A program made the translations under genes and the position numbers. From assembly GCF_004153165.1 (NCBI RefSeq), contig NZ_SEMD01000013.1, positions 21,759 through 85,758 on the forward strand: a DNA stretch of 64,000 nt, given 5' to 3'. The stretch comes from Sporolactobacillus sp. THM7-4 (GTDB lineage: Bacteria > Bacillota > Bacilli > Bacillales > Sporolactobacillaceae). Under the pieces are notes generated by a model that worked only from the letters and a program-made list of their open reading frames with translations, did no database searches and was not told the origin of the DNA. This document shows positions 26,842 to 38,077 of the stretch, in pieces. How positions within the stretch are numbered: position 1 is the first letter of the stretch; every line of letters starts with the position of its first letter.

Positions 26842-27777
26842 TTAGCCGATCCTCGTTAACTGGTTTCTCTCGACCCACCGACCGAACGGTCCGGCTAGAG
26901 GAAGGGCAAGGAACGCCGATATCAAATTGAAAACGACGGAGGTATGGGCAAGTGCCGTCCTGCTGTTACCCGCGATCGTCATCGAAAAATCCGCCAGAGG
27001 CATGATGAGTGGAAAGAAAAGCAGGACGCTCAGAATGTTAAAAAGAATATGAGTATAAGCTGTCCACCTCCCTTCCTGCCCTGCTCCGAGACTGGCAAGG
27101 TAAGTGGTCAGGCAGGTACCGACATTTGAGCCGAACATAATAGCAATGGCCGACGGAAGTGAGAGAATCCCGTGATCAAGAAATCCCATACAAACCAGCA
27201 TGGTCGCTGAACTGGACTGAATAATGGCGGAGAAGAGCGTGCCGACGACAACCGCGTACAGCAGGCTTTCATTCGAGTCGATGAGCAGGTCCCGGATAAA
27301 CGGCGACTGAACGAGCGGCTCAGCCAGTGAACTGAATCCGGCCATTGAAGCAAAGAGACAGCCGATACCGAAGAGAAGGGATCCGATCGAAAAACTATGG
27401 CGAAGCGGCAGACACATCATGACAATTCCGATTAAGAGAAAAACAAAATACATGGAACCAATCGGCAGGGTGGCGATCTCGCCGGTGAGTGTCGTCCCGA
27501 CGTTAGCTCCTAAAATAATTCCGATAGACTGAGAGAACAGGATTGCCCGGGCCGCGATCAGTCCTACGGTGATAATCGTTACAGCAGAGCTGCTTTGTAA
27601 AAGAATCGAAGCGAACGTTCCGATAATGAGGCCTTTAAAGGGCGTATCTGCCGCCTTCTGAAGGACATTTTGCATTTTTCCGCCGACAAGAGTATGCATG
27701 CCTCCGGTCATGACACCCATTCCAAGAAGAAACAGGAGAATATATAAAATAAAAACGATCACATGCTGGTCCACCAT
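26842..27777 (-). CDS. Na/Pi-cotransporter family protein (YqeW-like)
   Basis: 311 residues, about eight membrane helices, with the duplicated QSSSA signature of the Na/Pi cotransporter II family (LLQSSSAVTIITVG and IIQSSSATMLVCMG), each following a conserved small-residue helix. Predicted sodium-coupled phosphate carrier in the cytoplasmic membrane; no C-terminal PhoU-like domain. In B. subtilis yqeW sits here too, but on the same strand as mtaB; here it is inverted. Confidence 0.88.
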   Translation of the reverse strand: MVDQHVIVFILYILLFLLGMGVMTGGMHTLVGGKMQNVLQKAADTPFKGLIIGTFASILLQSSSAVTIITVGLIAARAILFSQSIGIILGANVGTTLTGEIATLPIGSMYFVFLLIGIVMMCLPLRHSFSIGSLLFGIGCLFASMAGFSSLAEPLVQSPFIRDLLIDSNESLLYAVVVGTLFSAIIQSSSATMLVCMGFLDHGILSLPSAIAIMFGSNVGTCLTTYLASLGAGQEGRWTAYTHILFNILSVLLFFPLIMPLADFSMTIAGNSRTALAHTSVVFNLISAFLALPLAGPFGRWVERNQLTRIG

Positions 27778-27935
27778 TCATCACCTCGTCCTATTCTATT
27801 TTCACTGGAGCTTATCCATGACTTAAAATTAACGGCGCGTGCTTCTATTAAATAAATCGGTTGAGAAAAACCGAACGATCAAGCACCTGAGACATAAAAC
27901 GGACTCCTGATCAGAATGAAACGGCATACAATAAT

Positions 27936-27964
27936 TTGATCATTTATGGTCTATCGTTTATAAT
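27936..27964 (+). promoter_or_regulatory. Sigma-A promoter of rpsU-yqeY
   Basis: TTGATC (27936-27941), 17-base spacer, perfect TATAAT (27959-27964), about 60 bases before the rpsU start. Confidence 0.75.
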
Positions 27965-28026
27965 GTCTAATGACATGTAAGAAGTCATTTTAAGTTGCTT
28001 TCGTTTTTGGAGGGAGGGAAACATAG

Positions 28027-28206
28027 ATGGTCGAAACAAGGGTACGCAAGAATGAATCGATTGAAGACGCACTGAGGCGTTTTAAACGGTCGGTTTCTAA
28101 ATCAGGCACTCTGGCAGAAGTAAAGAAACGGAGAAACTACGAGAAACCGAGCGTTCGCCGTAAGAAAAAATCTGAGGCTGCGCGTAAAAAACGCCGCAGA
28201 TTCTGA
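28027..28206 (+). CDS. rpsU: 30S ribosomal protein S21
   Basis: 59-residue, very basic protein with the S21 core [19 protein letters not shown] and [17 protein letters not shown]. Too short for a standard frame search but unambiguous. GGAGGGAGGG lies before ATG 28027. Helps mRNA recruitment to the 30S subunit. Followed by yqeY after 17 bases. Confidence 0.97.
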   Translation: MVETRVRKNESIEDALRRFKRSVSKSGTLAEVKKRRNYEKPSVRRKKKSEAARKKRRRF

Positions 28207-28223
28207 GAAGAGGTTTTTTATTC

Positions 28224-28667
28224 ATGAACCTTGTTGATCGCCTGACCACCGACATGAAACAAGCGATGAGAGCGAAAGACAAAGTCAGACTTTCTGTCAT
28301 TCGAATGATCAAGACGTCGATGCAGAATGAGTCAATCAAGCTGGGCAGGGAACTGTCGGATGATGAGGCATTATCGGTCCTGACCCGTGAGCTCAAGCAG
28401 AGGAAAGACTCCCTCCAAGAGTTTGAAAATGCCGGACGACAAGATCTTGTTGACGAAGTCAGCAAAGAAATTGAAATCGTTCAGTCCTATATGCCTGAGC
28501 AATTATCTGATGATGAACTCCAGTCGATTATAGAGGAAACGATTTCCGAAGTCGGTGCGAAATCTAAGGCCGATATTGGTAAAGTCATGAAGGCAGTTAT
28601 GCCGAAGATTAAAGGTCGGGCTGATGGAAGCTCGGTCAATCGTTTGGTCCGCAGTCAATTAAATTAA
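28224..28667 (+). CDS. yqeY: GatB/YqeY domain protein
   Basis: 147 residues, all helical, homologous to the tail domain of GatB ([52 protein letters not shown]). Possibly tRNA-binding; function not settled. Coupled to rpsU, a pairing conserved across Bacillales. Confidence 0.94.
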   Translation: MNLVDRLTTDMKQAMRAKDKVRLSVIRMIKTSMQNESIKLGRELSDDEALSVLTRELKQRKDSLQEFENAGRQDLVDEVSKEIEIVQSYMPEQLSDDELQSIIEETISEVGAKSKADIGKVMKAVMPKIKGRADGSSVNRLVRSQLN

Positions 28668-28671
28668 GAAA

Positions 28672-28715
28672 AAAGGGCTCTGTTTGAAACAAGAAACAAA
28701 CAGAGCCCTGTTTTT
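28672..28715 (+). terminator. Terminator after yqeY
   Basis: GGGCTCTGTTTG and CAAACAGAGCCC form a perfect 12-base stem around a ten-base loop, followed by TGTTTTT. It separates rpsU-yqeY from floA. Confidence 0.92.
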
Positions 28716-28773
28716 CACTTTAAATTCAGCTCATTTTCAGAGAATGAAAAAGATGAAAAAGGGGAGATGGGGT

Positions 28774-29766
28774 TTGGACGCTTCAACAGTAGGCATTTTA
28801 ATTATTGCTGGTTTGATTATTATCGGCATTGTTATTCTTTTCACTTTTGTTCCGGTCATGCTGTGGATTTCAGCTCTCTCATCAGGCGTTCGTATCGGAA
28901 TTTTTACACTGATTGGCATGCGGCTGAGACGTGTGGTCCCCCGGCGTGTGATCAATCCGCTGATTAAAGCGGTAAAAGCGGGCCTTGATCTGCATACGAA
29001 CCAGCTTGAGAGTCACTACCTCGCTGGAGGAAATGTTGATCGTGTCGTTAATGCATTGATTGCGGCACATCGGGCGAATATCGATTTGTCTTTTGAAAGA
29101 GCAGCAGCTATTGATCTTGCAGGACGGAATGTTCTCGAAGCGGTACAAATGAGTGTCAATCCGAAAGTAATTGAGACCCCTTACATCGCGGGTGTCGCCA
29201 TCAACGGGATCGAAGTGAAAGTCAAGGCAAGAATTACGGTACGGGCCAATATTGACCGGCTGGTCGGCGGTGCCGGCGAAGAGACGGTTATTGCAAGGGT
29301 CGGCGAAGGAGTCGTCAGCACGATTGGCGCTGCGCCGACACATAAAGACGTTTTGAAAAACCCGGATACCATTTCAAAAACGGTTCTCCAGAAAGGACTG
29401 GATGCCGGCACAGCCTTCGAAATCCTGTCGATTGATATCGCCGATGTCGATGTTGGTAAAAATATCGGTGCTTTTCTTCAGACCGAACAGGCCGAGGCCG
29501 ACAAAAATATTGCTCAGGCCAAGGCAGAAGAACGGCGTGCCATGGCGGTTGCCAATGAGCAGGAAATGCGGGCAAGGGTTGAAGAAATGCGTGCCAAAGT
29601 GGTTGAAGCCGAATCAGAAGTACCTCTGGCGATGGCTGCCGCGCTTAAAGACGGAAAACTGGGTGTCATGGATTATATGAACTACAATAATATTAAGGCA
29701 GATACGGAAATGCGCCACGCATTTGGAAATAACGACGACAATAAATCAGGCGATGAGTATAAGTAA
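28774..29766 (+). CDS. floA: Flotillin-like protein FloA
   Basis: 330 residues: N-terminal membrane hairpin (about 5-45), a SPFH/PHB-like core ([34 protein letters not shown]) and a C-terminal EA-rich coiled coil ([21 protein letters not shown]). Organises membrane microdomains in Bacillus. The start must be TTG 28774 (GGGGAG 8 bases before; family N-terminus): the open frame runs upstream into the yqeY terminator and cannot be the real start. Its usual upstream NfeD partner (yqeZ) is missing. Confidence 0.94.
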   Translation: MDASTVGILIIAGLIIIGIVILFTFVPVMLWISALSSGVRIGIFTLIGMRLRRVVPRRVINPLIKAVKAGLDLHTNQLESHYLAGGNVDRVVNALIAAHRANIDLSFERAAAIDLAGRNVLEAVQMSVNPKVIETPYIAGVAINGIEVKVKARITVRANIDRLVGGAGEETVIARVGEGVVSTIGAAPTHKDVLKNPDTISKTVLQKGLDAGTAFEILSIDIADVDVGKNIGAFLQTEQAEADKNIAQAKAEERRAMAVANEQEMRARVEEMRAKVVEAESEVPLAMAAALKDGKLGVMDYMNYNNIKADTEMRHAFGNNDDNKSGDEYK

Positions 29767-29801
29767 CCATTTTTGATTAGAAAGGGAGGGATTATTCGGC
29801 C

Positions 29802-30296
29802 ATGTCAGTAATCCCGATTATTTTAGGTGTTATCGCATTTATCTTTTATATTGCCCACTCTGTTGAAAAGCAGAACGAGCAGGAAAGAAAACGGCGGGAA
29901 GCGCGAAGAGGAAGGCGTCCGGACACGTTCCGTCCGAAACCGGTCCCGGCAGAAAACCGGGATTCGAACCGGAACGGGTCAGAAACCCATGTTCCACATG
30001 TCGATACGATGCCATCCGCTGAGAAAACGAAGACGGCCGGCAATGACGACCGGCAGGAACGTTATCGGGAAGCTCTGACCCGGCTTGCCCAGTCCCCGGA
30101 CCCTGATCAGGGGAAACCGGAGACCGTGATTGAAAAGGCGGCTCCTGCGATACCGCAGGGAAATCCGATACCGCTTTTTGATCGACAGAGGCTGCGTGAT
30201 GCGTTTATTCTTGCCGAGTGCATCGGCAAACCTCGGGCAGTCCATCCTCATCCTTTTTTTCGCAATCAGAAATATAAAACTCCAGGCGGGAAATAG
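29802..30296 (+). CDS. Hypothetical membrane-anchored protein downstream of floA
   Basis: 164 residues: one N-terminal membrane helix (about 2-18, PIILGVIAFIFYIA) followed by a highly charged, proline- and arginine-rich, probably disordered cytoplasmic region, and a short C-terminal segment with hydrophobic character (LRDAFILAECIG). It occupies the slot of B. subtilis yqfB behind floA and shares about 35 bases of spacing with it; I do not recognise the family. GGGAGGG lies about 13 bases upstream. A terminator follows, so it is the last gene of the floA unit. A role with FloA is only inferred from position. Confidence 0.65.
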   Translation: MSVIPIILGVIAFIFYIAHSVEKQNEQERKRREARRGRRPDTFRPKPVPAENRDSNRNGSETHVPHVDTMPSAEKTKTAGNDDRQERYREALTRLAQSPDPDQGKPETVIEKAAPAIPQGNPIPLFDRQRLRDAFILAECIGKPRAVHPHPFFRNQKYKTPGGK

Positions 30297-30328
30297 TGAT
30301 TGTAATCCAGCTCTCTTTCTGAGTTTTC

Positions 30329-30367
30329 AACCCTTGAACAGCCGGCGGGCTCTCAAGGGTTGTTTTT
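30329..30367 (+). terminator. Terminator of the floA unit
   Basis: AACCCTTGA and TCAAGGGTT form a nine-base stem around an inner GCCGGCGGGC segment, followed by a GTTTTT tract. Confidence 0.8.
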
Positions 30368-30524
30368 CATCTTCTAATTTCGATTGTGACCGTATCCATC
30401 ACTTTCTTACTCACATGCAGGTTCCTTCCCCAATAAAAACAGCTTCCTGATGATCCAATCCAGGTGATTCATGGTGCTAGGGACCATCTCTTTTACATAA
30501 GGTGTAAAGAGGTGGAAAGTGATC

Positions 30525-30806
30525 ATGAAAAAATGGACCACTCAGTTTAAGAAATGGTTTTCGACCGTATCTGAAATACCTGAAGATATCGTAATGGATT
30601 TACCGAGGATCACTCTGATCGGTCAGTCCCATCTCTCAATAGAAAATTATAAAGGGGTTATTGCTTTTTCTCAGAATGAGCTGAGGCTCGCTATGGACCG
30701 GGGCGAGCTGCTGATTACGGGGGAAGCATTCGTCCTGGAGAATATACTTGACAAAGAAATTTATCTCGAGGGAAAAGTCATGGACGTCCGATTTATTGAG
30801 GATTGA
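30525..30806 (+). CDS. yqfC: Sporulation protein YqfC
   Basis: About 93 residues with the YabP/YqfC family pattern (DLPRITLIGQSHLSIENYKGVIAF, ELLITGEAF, LEGKV). In B. subtilis yqfC and yqfD are sigma-E-controlled sporulation genes. Either ATG 30525 or GTG 30519 can be the start (GAGGTGG upstream); the ATG fits the family N-terminus better. Followed by yqfD after 15 bases. Confidence 0.92.
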   Translation: MKKWTTQFKKWFSTVSEIPEDIVMDLPRITLIGQSHLSIENYKGVIAFSQNELRLAMDRGELLITGEAFVLENILDKEIYLEGKVMDVRFIED

Positions 30807-30821
30807 GAGGAGGGGCCGCGT

Positions 30822-32048
30822 ATGAAACAGAAGGTTCATAGTGTTAACGGTTATGTACGAGCAACCATTACAGGGAAACAGACGGAACGATTTATCACCC
30901 GATGCGCCGAAGAAGGTGTTCGGATGTGGCATATCGAACGTAAAAATGAGACAACCCTTATCTGTTATATTAAACTGACAAAGATCGAACTGCTCAGGAG
31001 AATTTTGAAAGAAACAGGCTGCCGGATTCATTTTCTTGAACGGAACGGTATCCCTTTTTTTATTGAAAAACTCAAAAAACGTCTTGGAATTGTTGCCGGA
31101 CTCCTCTTTTTCCTCATTATTCTGCTCATTTTATCGAATATGGTCTGGCACATTGAAGTGAAAGGTGCGGATCCAAAGCTTGAAGGTCAGATTCGTGCGC
31201 TTTTGAAAAAGGATCATTTGTACGTCGGCTCACTCGATTTTTTTGTTCCAAAAACCGATCAGCTTGAAACAAGACTCTCATCAAAATTGACGAAAGTGAC
31301 GTGGATCGGGGTTTCTAAGGACGGGACGACCTATTTGATCGATGTGGTGCAGAAAAAGTACCCGAAAAAACAAAAACCGGCGGGACCGAGAAATCTGGTA
31401 GCTGCGAAGCAGGCGATCATTCACCACTGGATTGTCGATAAAGGGCAGGTTGTTGTCGAGAGTAATCAGTACGTTAAACCGGGTCAGATTCTCGTCCTCG
31501 GCAGAATAGGCAGGGAAGATGCCCCAAAATTTGTCGCGGCAACAGGAAAAGTGATCGGGGAGACGTGGTACCAGTCTGAAGCGGCGATTCCGCTCGACAG
31601 CCGCTATTCTGTTTATACCGGGAGAAACTGGAGCCGGCATGATTTAATCATGTGGAAAGTCACACTGCCGGTCTTGGGGTTCAGGAACAAACCGTTCAGA
31701 AGCTTTGACAAAGAAGTCACTCAGAAAACGGTCCGATTTTTGATTTGGGATCTTCCATTTTCCTACCGTCAGACGGTTTACAGAGAAAAAAAGATCGTCA
31801 GGAGGCATTTGAGCGAGAAAAAAGCACTGGAGGAAGCGAGGGAATCGGCAGATAAAAAATTGCTTGACCGACTGCCGCCTGGTTCTGAGATCGTCTCCGA
31901 GTCGACTGAAAATAAACAGATTGAGGATAAAAAGCTGATCATTAGAAGCCACTATGTGGTCTACGAAAACATCGCCCGTCCACAAACCATTGACCCGGCA
32001 AAAGAAAAAGAAAAATTGATTAAGAAAAACAAAGCGGATGAGAGGTGA
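30822..32048 (+). CDS. yqfD: Sporulation protein YqfD (SpoIV-associated, membrane)
   Basis: 408 residues: cytoplasmic N-terminus, one membrane helix (about 85-105, VAGLLFFLIILLILSNM), then a large extracytoplasmic domain with the YqfD/SpoIV family motifs (GSLDFFVPKTDQLE, WIGVSKDGTTYLIDVVQK, NLVAAKQAIIHHW). Required for efficient sporulation in B. subtilis and thought to act at the forespore membrane. GAGGAGG before ATG. The stop codon lies in the loop of the terminator that follows. Confidence 0.93.
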   Translation: MKQKVHSVNGYVRATITGKQTERFITRCAEEGVRMWHIERKNETTLICYIKLTKIELLRRILKETGCRIHFLERNGIPFFIEKLKKRLGIVAGLLFFLIILLILSNMVWHIEVKGADPKLEGQIRALLKKDHLYVGSLDFFVPKTDQLETRLSSKLTKVTWIGVSKDGTTYLIDVVQKKYPKKQKPAGPRNLVAAKQAIIHHWIVDKGQVVVESNQYVKPGQILVLGRIGREDAPKFVAATGKVIGETWYQSEAAIPLDSRYSVYTGRNWSRHDLIMWKVTLPVLGFRNKPFRSFDKEVTQKTVRFLIWDLPFSYRQTVYREKKIVRRHLSEKKALEEARESADKKLLDRLPPGSEIVSESTENKQIEDKKLIIRSHYVVYENIARPQTIDPAKEKEKLIKKNKADER

Positions 32049-32064
32049 TTCTCCGCTTTTTCTT
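32031..32064 (+). terminator. Terminator overlapping the yqfD stop codon
   Basis: AAAGCGGA (32031-32038) pairs with TCCGCTTT (32052-32059) and is followed by T residues; the TGA stop of yqfD (32046-32048) is in the loop. phoH therefore needs its own promoter in the following gap. Confidence 0.8.
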
Positions 32065-32195
32065 TAGGAAAAAAAGGGCCGGGCAGAAAGAGCTGATCAC
32101 GACAAAATGTGCATTTTAAACAGATTGGAATTCAAATGTTTACATATGGTAAAATGAGAGAAACGCGATCTGAATTCGAGGAGGACAAATAGAGA

Positions 32196-33155
32196 TTGCC
32201 AGAACGCCATTTATATTCGATAAAATCAGACTGGGATAATGCAAACGAAACACTGACACTGTTTGGGCCGGGAGATGCCAACCTGAAAATTATTGAGAAA
32301 ACCCTGGGCATCTCAATCGTCACACGAGGCGGTTCAATCAGTGTCTCAACCGACAATCAGGATGATGTCCGCAGGGTCGAGCAAGTATTAGGTGCTCTTC
32401 TGCAACTGATCCGGAGAGGTATTTCAATTACGGAACGTGATGTCGTCTACGCCTTGAAAATGGCGGAAAACGGCCAGCTTGAAGCTTTCGGTGAATTATA
32501 TGAAACGGAAATCACAACAAATGCCAAAGGAAAGCCGATCCGCGTCAAAACCCTGGGACAGCGAAGATATGTCAGCGCAATGAAGAAACAGGATATGGTG
32601 TTCGCAATCGGTCCCGCCGGAACAGGAAAAACCTATCTCGCTGTCGTTATGGCCGTTACGGCTTTAAAGGCAGGGAAAATTAAACGTCTTATCCTGACAA
32701 GGCCCGCGGTTGAAGCCGGTGAGAGCCTTGGCTTTTTACCCGGCGACTTGAAAGAGAAAGTAGATCCCTACCTGCGGCCTCTTTATGATTCGCTCCATGA
32801 CATTCTCGGAGCCGAACATACCCTTCGACTGATTGAGAGGGGAACAATAGAAGTAGCACCCCTTGCTTATATGCGAGGCCGCACGCTTGAAGACGCATTT
32901 GTTATCCTTGATGAAGCACAGAATACGACACAGGAGCAAATGAAAATGTTTCTGACCCGTCTGGGGTTCGGGTCGAAGATGATTATAACCGGAGACGTTA
33001 CACAGGTGGATCTGCCGAAGGGGAAAAAATCGGGATTAAAAACGGCCAGGGAGCTGCTGGAGAACATTGACGGCATTGCTTTTGTTGAACTGCACAGTAC
33101 GGATGTCATCCGCCATCCCCTCGTGCAAAAAATCATTCAGGCATATGGAGACTGA
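32196..33155 (+). CDS. phoH: PhoH family ATPase
   Basis: 319 residues: N-terminal KH-like region (KIIEKTLGISIVTRGGSI) and a P-loop ATPase core with Walker A GPAGTGKTYLA, Walker B FVILDEAQNTT, and LTRPAVEAGESLGFLPGDL. Start is TTG 32196, GAGGAGG 11 bases before it. The family is linked to RNA metabolism and phosphate or stress response; exact role open. Followed by pgpH. Confidence 0.94.
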   Translation: MPERHLYSIKSDWDNANETLTLFGPGDANLKIIEKTLGISIVTRGGSISVSTDNQDDVRRVEQVLGALLQLIRRGISITERDVVYALKMAENGQLEAFGELYETEITTNAKGKPIRVKTLGQRRYVSAMKKQDMVFAIGPAGTGKTYLAVVMAVTALKAGKIKRLILTRPAVEAGESLGFLPGDLKEKVDPYLRPLYDSLHDILGAEHTLRLIERGTIEVAPLAYMRGRTLEDAFVILDEAQNTTQEQMKMFLTRLGFGSKMIITGDVTQVDLPKGKKSGLKTARELLENIDGIAFVELHSTDVIRHPLVQKIIQAYGD

Positions 33156-33314
33156 CGGGCTGAAACCCGGGTTTCAAAAGATGTACATTCTTTAAGGTAA
33201 ATACGGGCTGTCTGAAAGACGAATCCTGATTCATAAAGCGAACTACGGGGAAGAAAAGGAACCGATTCTGAATCGTTCACACATCGCCGCTTCAAAATAT
33301 TCTGGAGGCAGAGA

Positions 33315-35459
33315 ATGACAACAACCCAAACCTTTAAAACAAAATTGAAAAAATTTCTGGTAAAATATATTGCTGAATGGGTTATTTATGCCATTGTCGG
33401 CCTGGTTCTTTACGTTCTCATGGTAGGAAGCGTGATGCCTAAAAATCTCGATGTCCATCTACATGAAATCGCACAGGAAGATATCCAGTCGCCAATCGAT
33501 GCCGTGGACACCCAGGCGACCCTGCAGAAGAAGCAGGAGGTCATGAGCGCAACTCCTTCAGCTTATGTTTATAACAATAATCTCGGGCTGATTCAGGTAG
33601 AGAAGGTCGGGGATCTGTTCGACACGATCTCGTCCGTCAAGAAAGAAGATAAAATAACTGGAAACGCTTCATCACAGGAACTGAGCGGTGCAATTAAGAA
33701 AATAAATGACAAACTTTCTGAATCCCCGGATTCCAGATTATCCGATCAGACTCTGACTACTTTGCTGACAGCTTCAGACGGCAATCTGAGTATCGCAGAG
33801 GATATCACCAGTACGAGTATTTATGAGGCAATGAATGATAAAGTTGGATGGAACGATTTGCAGCGTGTACAGACCAAGGCATCCGCCGCTCTTCCCTCCT
33901 CAGTATTGAACGATCAGATGCGCAAGGCTTTGAATGAGGTACTGCGCTCTTATATAACCGCAAACTATACGTTTGATGCTCAGGCAACGAGGCAGAACAA
34001 GCAAGATGCCGCAAATAAAGTTGAAAATGTAGAAATCCACCAGGGTGAAGTCATTGTCCGACGAGGTGAATTGGTGACCAATGACATGATCCGTCAGCTT
34101 AAACTGGTGGGTCTGATGGATGAGCACTTTAATATTTTTCCGTATATCGGATTATTTTTATTTACACTCTTTATTACGACGGTCTTTTGGATAGAGTTTC
34201 TGCGGTTTAAAAGCAACAGGGGAGAACCTTCCCTGAAATATCTTTATATGTATGCCTTGATCTTTATCGGCATGGCCGTGATTATCAAAATCTGCAGCTA
34301 TCTCAGACTGACAGATGTTGAAGGGTTAAGTTATGTGATTCCGATTGCCATGGCGCCTCTTCTGATCCGGATGCTGCTGAATGAAAGAATGTCCGTTGTT
34401 ACGAGCGTCCTTCTGTCGCTTGTCGGAAGCGTCATCTTCGGTATCAATACGAAAGCGGCTATATTTGATGCGCCGATGAGTATTTATATGCTTTTCTCAT
34501 CATTCGCAGGGGGCCTGATCCTGAGGGGAACACAGGACCGTCCGAGAATTATTCAGACGGGTGGTTTTATCGCTCTCGTTAATGTGTTGATTGTGCTTTG
34601 TTTAATGATGTTCCAAAACACACCGTTTTATCTGGTAAGTACCAGCATGACGCTTGGGTTCGCTTTTCTTTCCGGGTTTCTTTCTGTTATTCTCGCAAGT
34701 GGGCTGATGCCGCTTTTCGAGTCGGGTTTCGGTATTCTCTCTCCGATGAAGCTGATCGAGTTATCTAATCCCAATCAGCCTCTTCTGAGAAAGATACTGC
34801 TCGAAGCACCAGGGACGTACCATCACAGTGTCATGGTTGCCAATCTCGCGGAGAGAGCATGCGAAGTCATCGGAGCGAACGGGCTTTTGGCGAGGGTTGC
34901 CGCGTACTATCATGATGTCGGCAAGACGAAAAGACCGAGATTCTTTGTTGAGAACCAGATGGATGGTGTCAACCCGCATGAGAAAATTTCGCCTCAGCTT
35001 AGCCGGACCGTGATTATCTCTCACCCTTATGATGGAGCGGATATTTTAAGGGAATATCGTATGCCAAAAGAAATCATCGATATCGCTGAGCAGCACCATG
35101 GGACGACGCTTCTGAAATATTTCTATGTGAAAGCGCAGGAACAAAGTAAACAGCCGATACCGGAAAGTGAATTCCGCTACCCGGGACCTAAGGTTCAGAC
35201 GAAAGAAGCGGCCGTTGTAGAGCTTGCCGACAGTATTGAGGCGGCAGTTCGCTCGATGAAGAAGCCGACACCTGTGAAAGTGGAAAATCTGGTCAAAAGT
35301 ATCTTCAATGATCGTCTCAGTGACGGTCAGTTTGATGAGTGTGATATAACGTTAAGTGAATTAAAAAAAGTGGAAAAATCGATCGATGAAACGCTTCGCG
35401 GTGTGTTCCACGCACGGATTGAATATCCCAGGGAACTTAAAATGAAAAAGGTGAACTAA
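33315..35459 (+). CDS. pgpH: 7TM-HD cyclic-di-AMP phosphodiesterase PgpH
   Basis: 714 residues: extracytoplasmic 7TMR-HDED domain (about 45-270), seven membrane helices (about 275-480), and a cytoplasmic HD domain (YHHSVMVANLAERA, YYHDVGKTKRP, EQHHGT). Degrades c-di-AMP to pApA. Begins after TCTGGAGGC and abuts ybeY. B. subtilis counterpart is yqfF. Confidence 0.95.
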   Translation: MTTTQTFKTKLKKFLVKYIAEWVIYAIVGLVLYVLMVGSVMPKNLDVHLHEIAQEDIQSPIDAVDTQATLQKKQEVMSATPSAYVYNNNLGLIQVEKVGDLFDTISSVKKEDKITGNASSQELSGAIKKINDKLSESPDSRLSDQTLTTLLTASDGNLSIAEDITSTSIYEAMNDKVGWNDLQRVQTKASAALPSSVLNDQMRKALNEVLRSYITANYTFDAQATRQNKQDAANKVENVEIHQGEVIVRRGELVTNDMIRQLKLVGLMDEHFNIFPYIGLFLFTLFITTVFWIEFLRFKSNRGEPSLKYLYMYALIFIGMAVIIKICSYLRLTDVEGLSYVIPIAMAPLLIRMLLNERMSVVTSVLLSLVGSVIFGINTKAAIFDAPMSIYMLFSSFAGGLILRGTQDRPRIIQTGGFIALVNVLIVLCLMMFQNTPFYLVSTSMTLGFAFLSGFLSVILASGLMPLFESGFGILSPMKLIELSNPNQPLLRKILLEAPGTYHHSVMVANLAERACEVIGANGLLARVAAYYHDVGKTKRPRFFVENQMDGVNPHEKISPQLSRTVIISHPYDGADILREYRMPKEIIDIAEQHHGTTLLKYFYVKAQEQSKQPIPESEFRYPGPKVQTKEAAVVELADSIEAAVRSMKKPTPVKVENLVKSIFNDRLSDGQFDECDITLSELKKVEKSIDETLRGVFHARIEYPRELKMKKVN

Positions 35460-35938
35460 ATGACGATGACGATTGATATGCACGATGAAACCGGAGAAAT
35501 AGACAATCAACTGGAACAATGGGTGATCCGGCTGATCGATCATGCCGCAGATACTCTGGAGCTTAAAGGCGAGACAGAGTGTTCGCTTACTTTTACAGGA
35601 AACTCGAGGATTCAGGAAATTAACCGTGAGTATCGGGGAATTGACCGGCCGACGGATGTGATTTCCTTTGCGTTGGAAGAGGTTCAGGAGGGGGAAGTAC
35701 CTATTATCCCTGATGAAGAGGAACCACGGGTTCTCGGCGATATCATTGTTTCTATTGATAAAGCGCACGAACAGGCAGAAAGCTATGGACATTCATTTGA
35801 AAGGGAACTGGGTTTTCTGATTGTTCATGGGTTGCTTCATCTCCTCGGCTATGATCATACGACAGATGAGGAGAAAGAAGAAATGTTCGGGCTTCAGGAA
35901 CAGATTCTTTCCTCTTTCGGGCTGAAAAGGTCATCATA

Positions 35939-35939
<1 letters not shown>
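35460..35939 (+). CDS. ybeY: Endoribonuclease YbeY, rRNA maturation
   Basis: 159 residues with the zinc motif HGLLHLLGYDH (HX3HX5H) and the conserved RPTDVISFALEE segment. Works in 16S rRNA 3'-end processing and ribosome quality control. The ATG follows the pgpH stop directly; AAGGTG in the pgpH end serves as ribosome-binding site. Overlaps dgkA by one base. Confidence 0.96.
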
Positions 35940-37697
<1,758 letters not shown>

Positions 37698-37884
37698 AAT
37701 TCTTTTTTACAGAATGGATAATTAGCAGCGAATAATGAATAGCAATAGAAAGAACTTCGACTGGACAGACCATATCATGATCAAAAGATTTTTTTACCAA
37801 ACTAGAAATGATTTCATCTCATTTTTTCACTGTTTTTCGTAAAAGATATGGATGAGGCGAAAAATTGGGAAGGGTGAGAAAATC

Positions 37885-38022
37885 ATGGTAGACTTAACCT
37901 GGAAAGTGTTTTGCATGACCGGGAGTATTGATTCCTATCTCCTGATGAAGGAGATGGAGCAGGATGAAGACGTTGAATCAGATGACGAAACGGGTTCTAC
38001 TGATAAGGAACCGGTTCAGTAA
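37885..38022 (+). CDS. yqzL: YqzL-family small protein
   Basis: 45 residues starting MVDLTWKVFCMTGSIDSYLL followed by an acidic tail; this matches YqzL (MLDFTWNVF.TGSIDTYLL pattern), found between era and recO in Bacillus. AAGGGTGAG before ATG 37885. Function unknown. Confidence 0.88.
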   Translation: MVDLTWKVFCMTGSIDSYLLMKEMEQDEDVESDDETGSTDKEPVQ

Positions 38023-38077
38023 ATGACCTGTAGAAGAGCACGTCGATTGATAAGGATATAAAAAGGTGATCGCTTTG

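Noticed and set aside
28684-28773. ATG 28684 as start of floA
   Set aside because: It lies inside the yqeY terminator stem and precedes the family N-terminus; TTG 28774 with GGGGAG is better.
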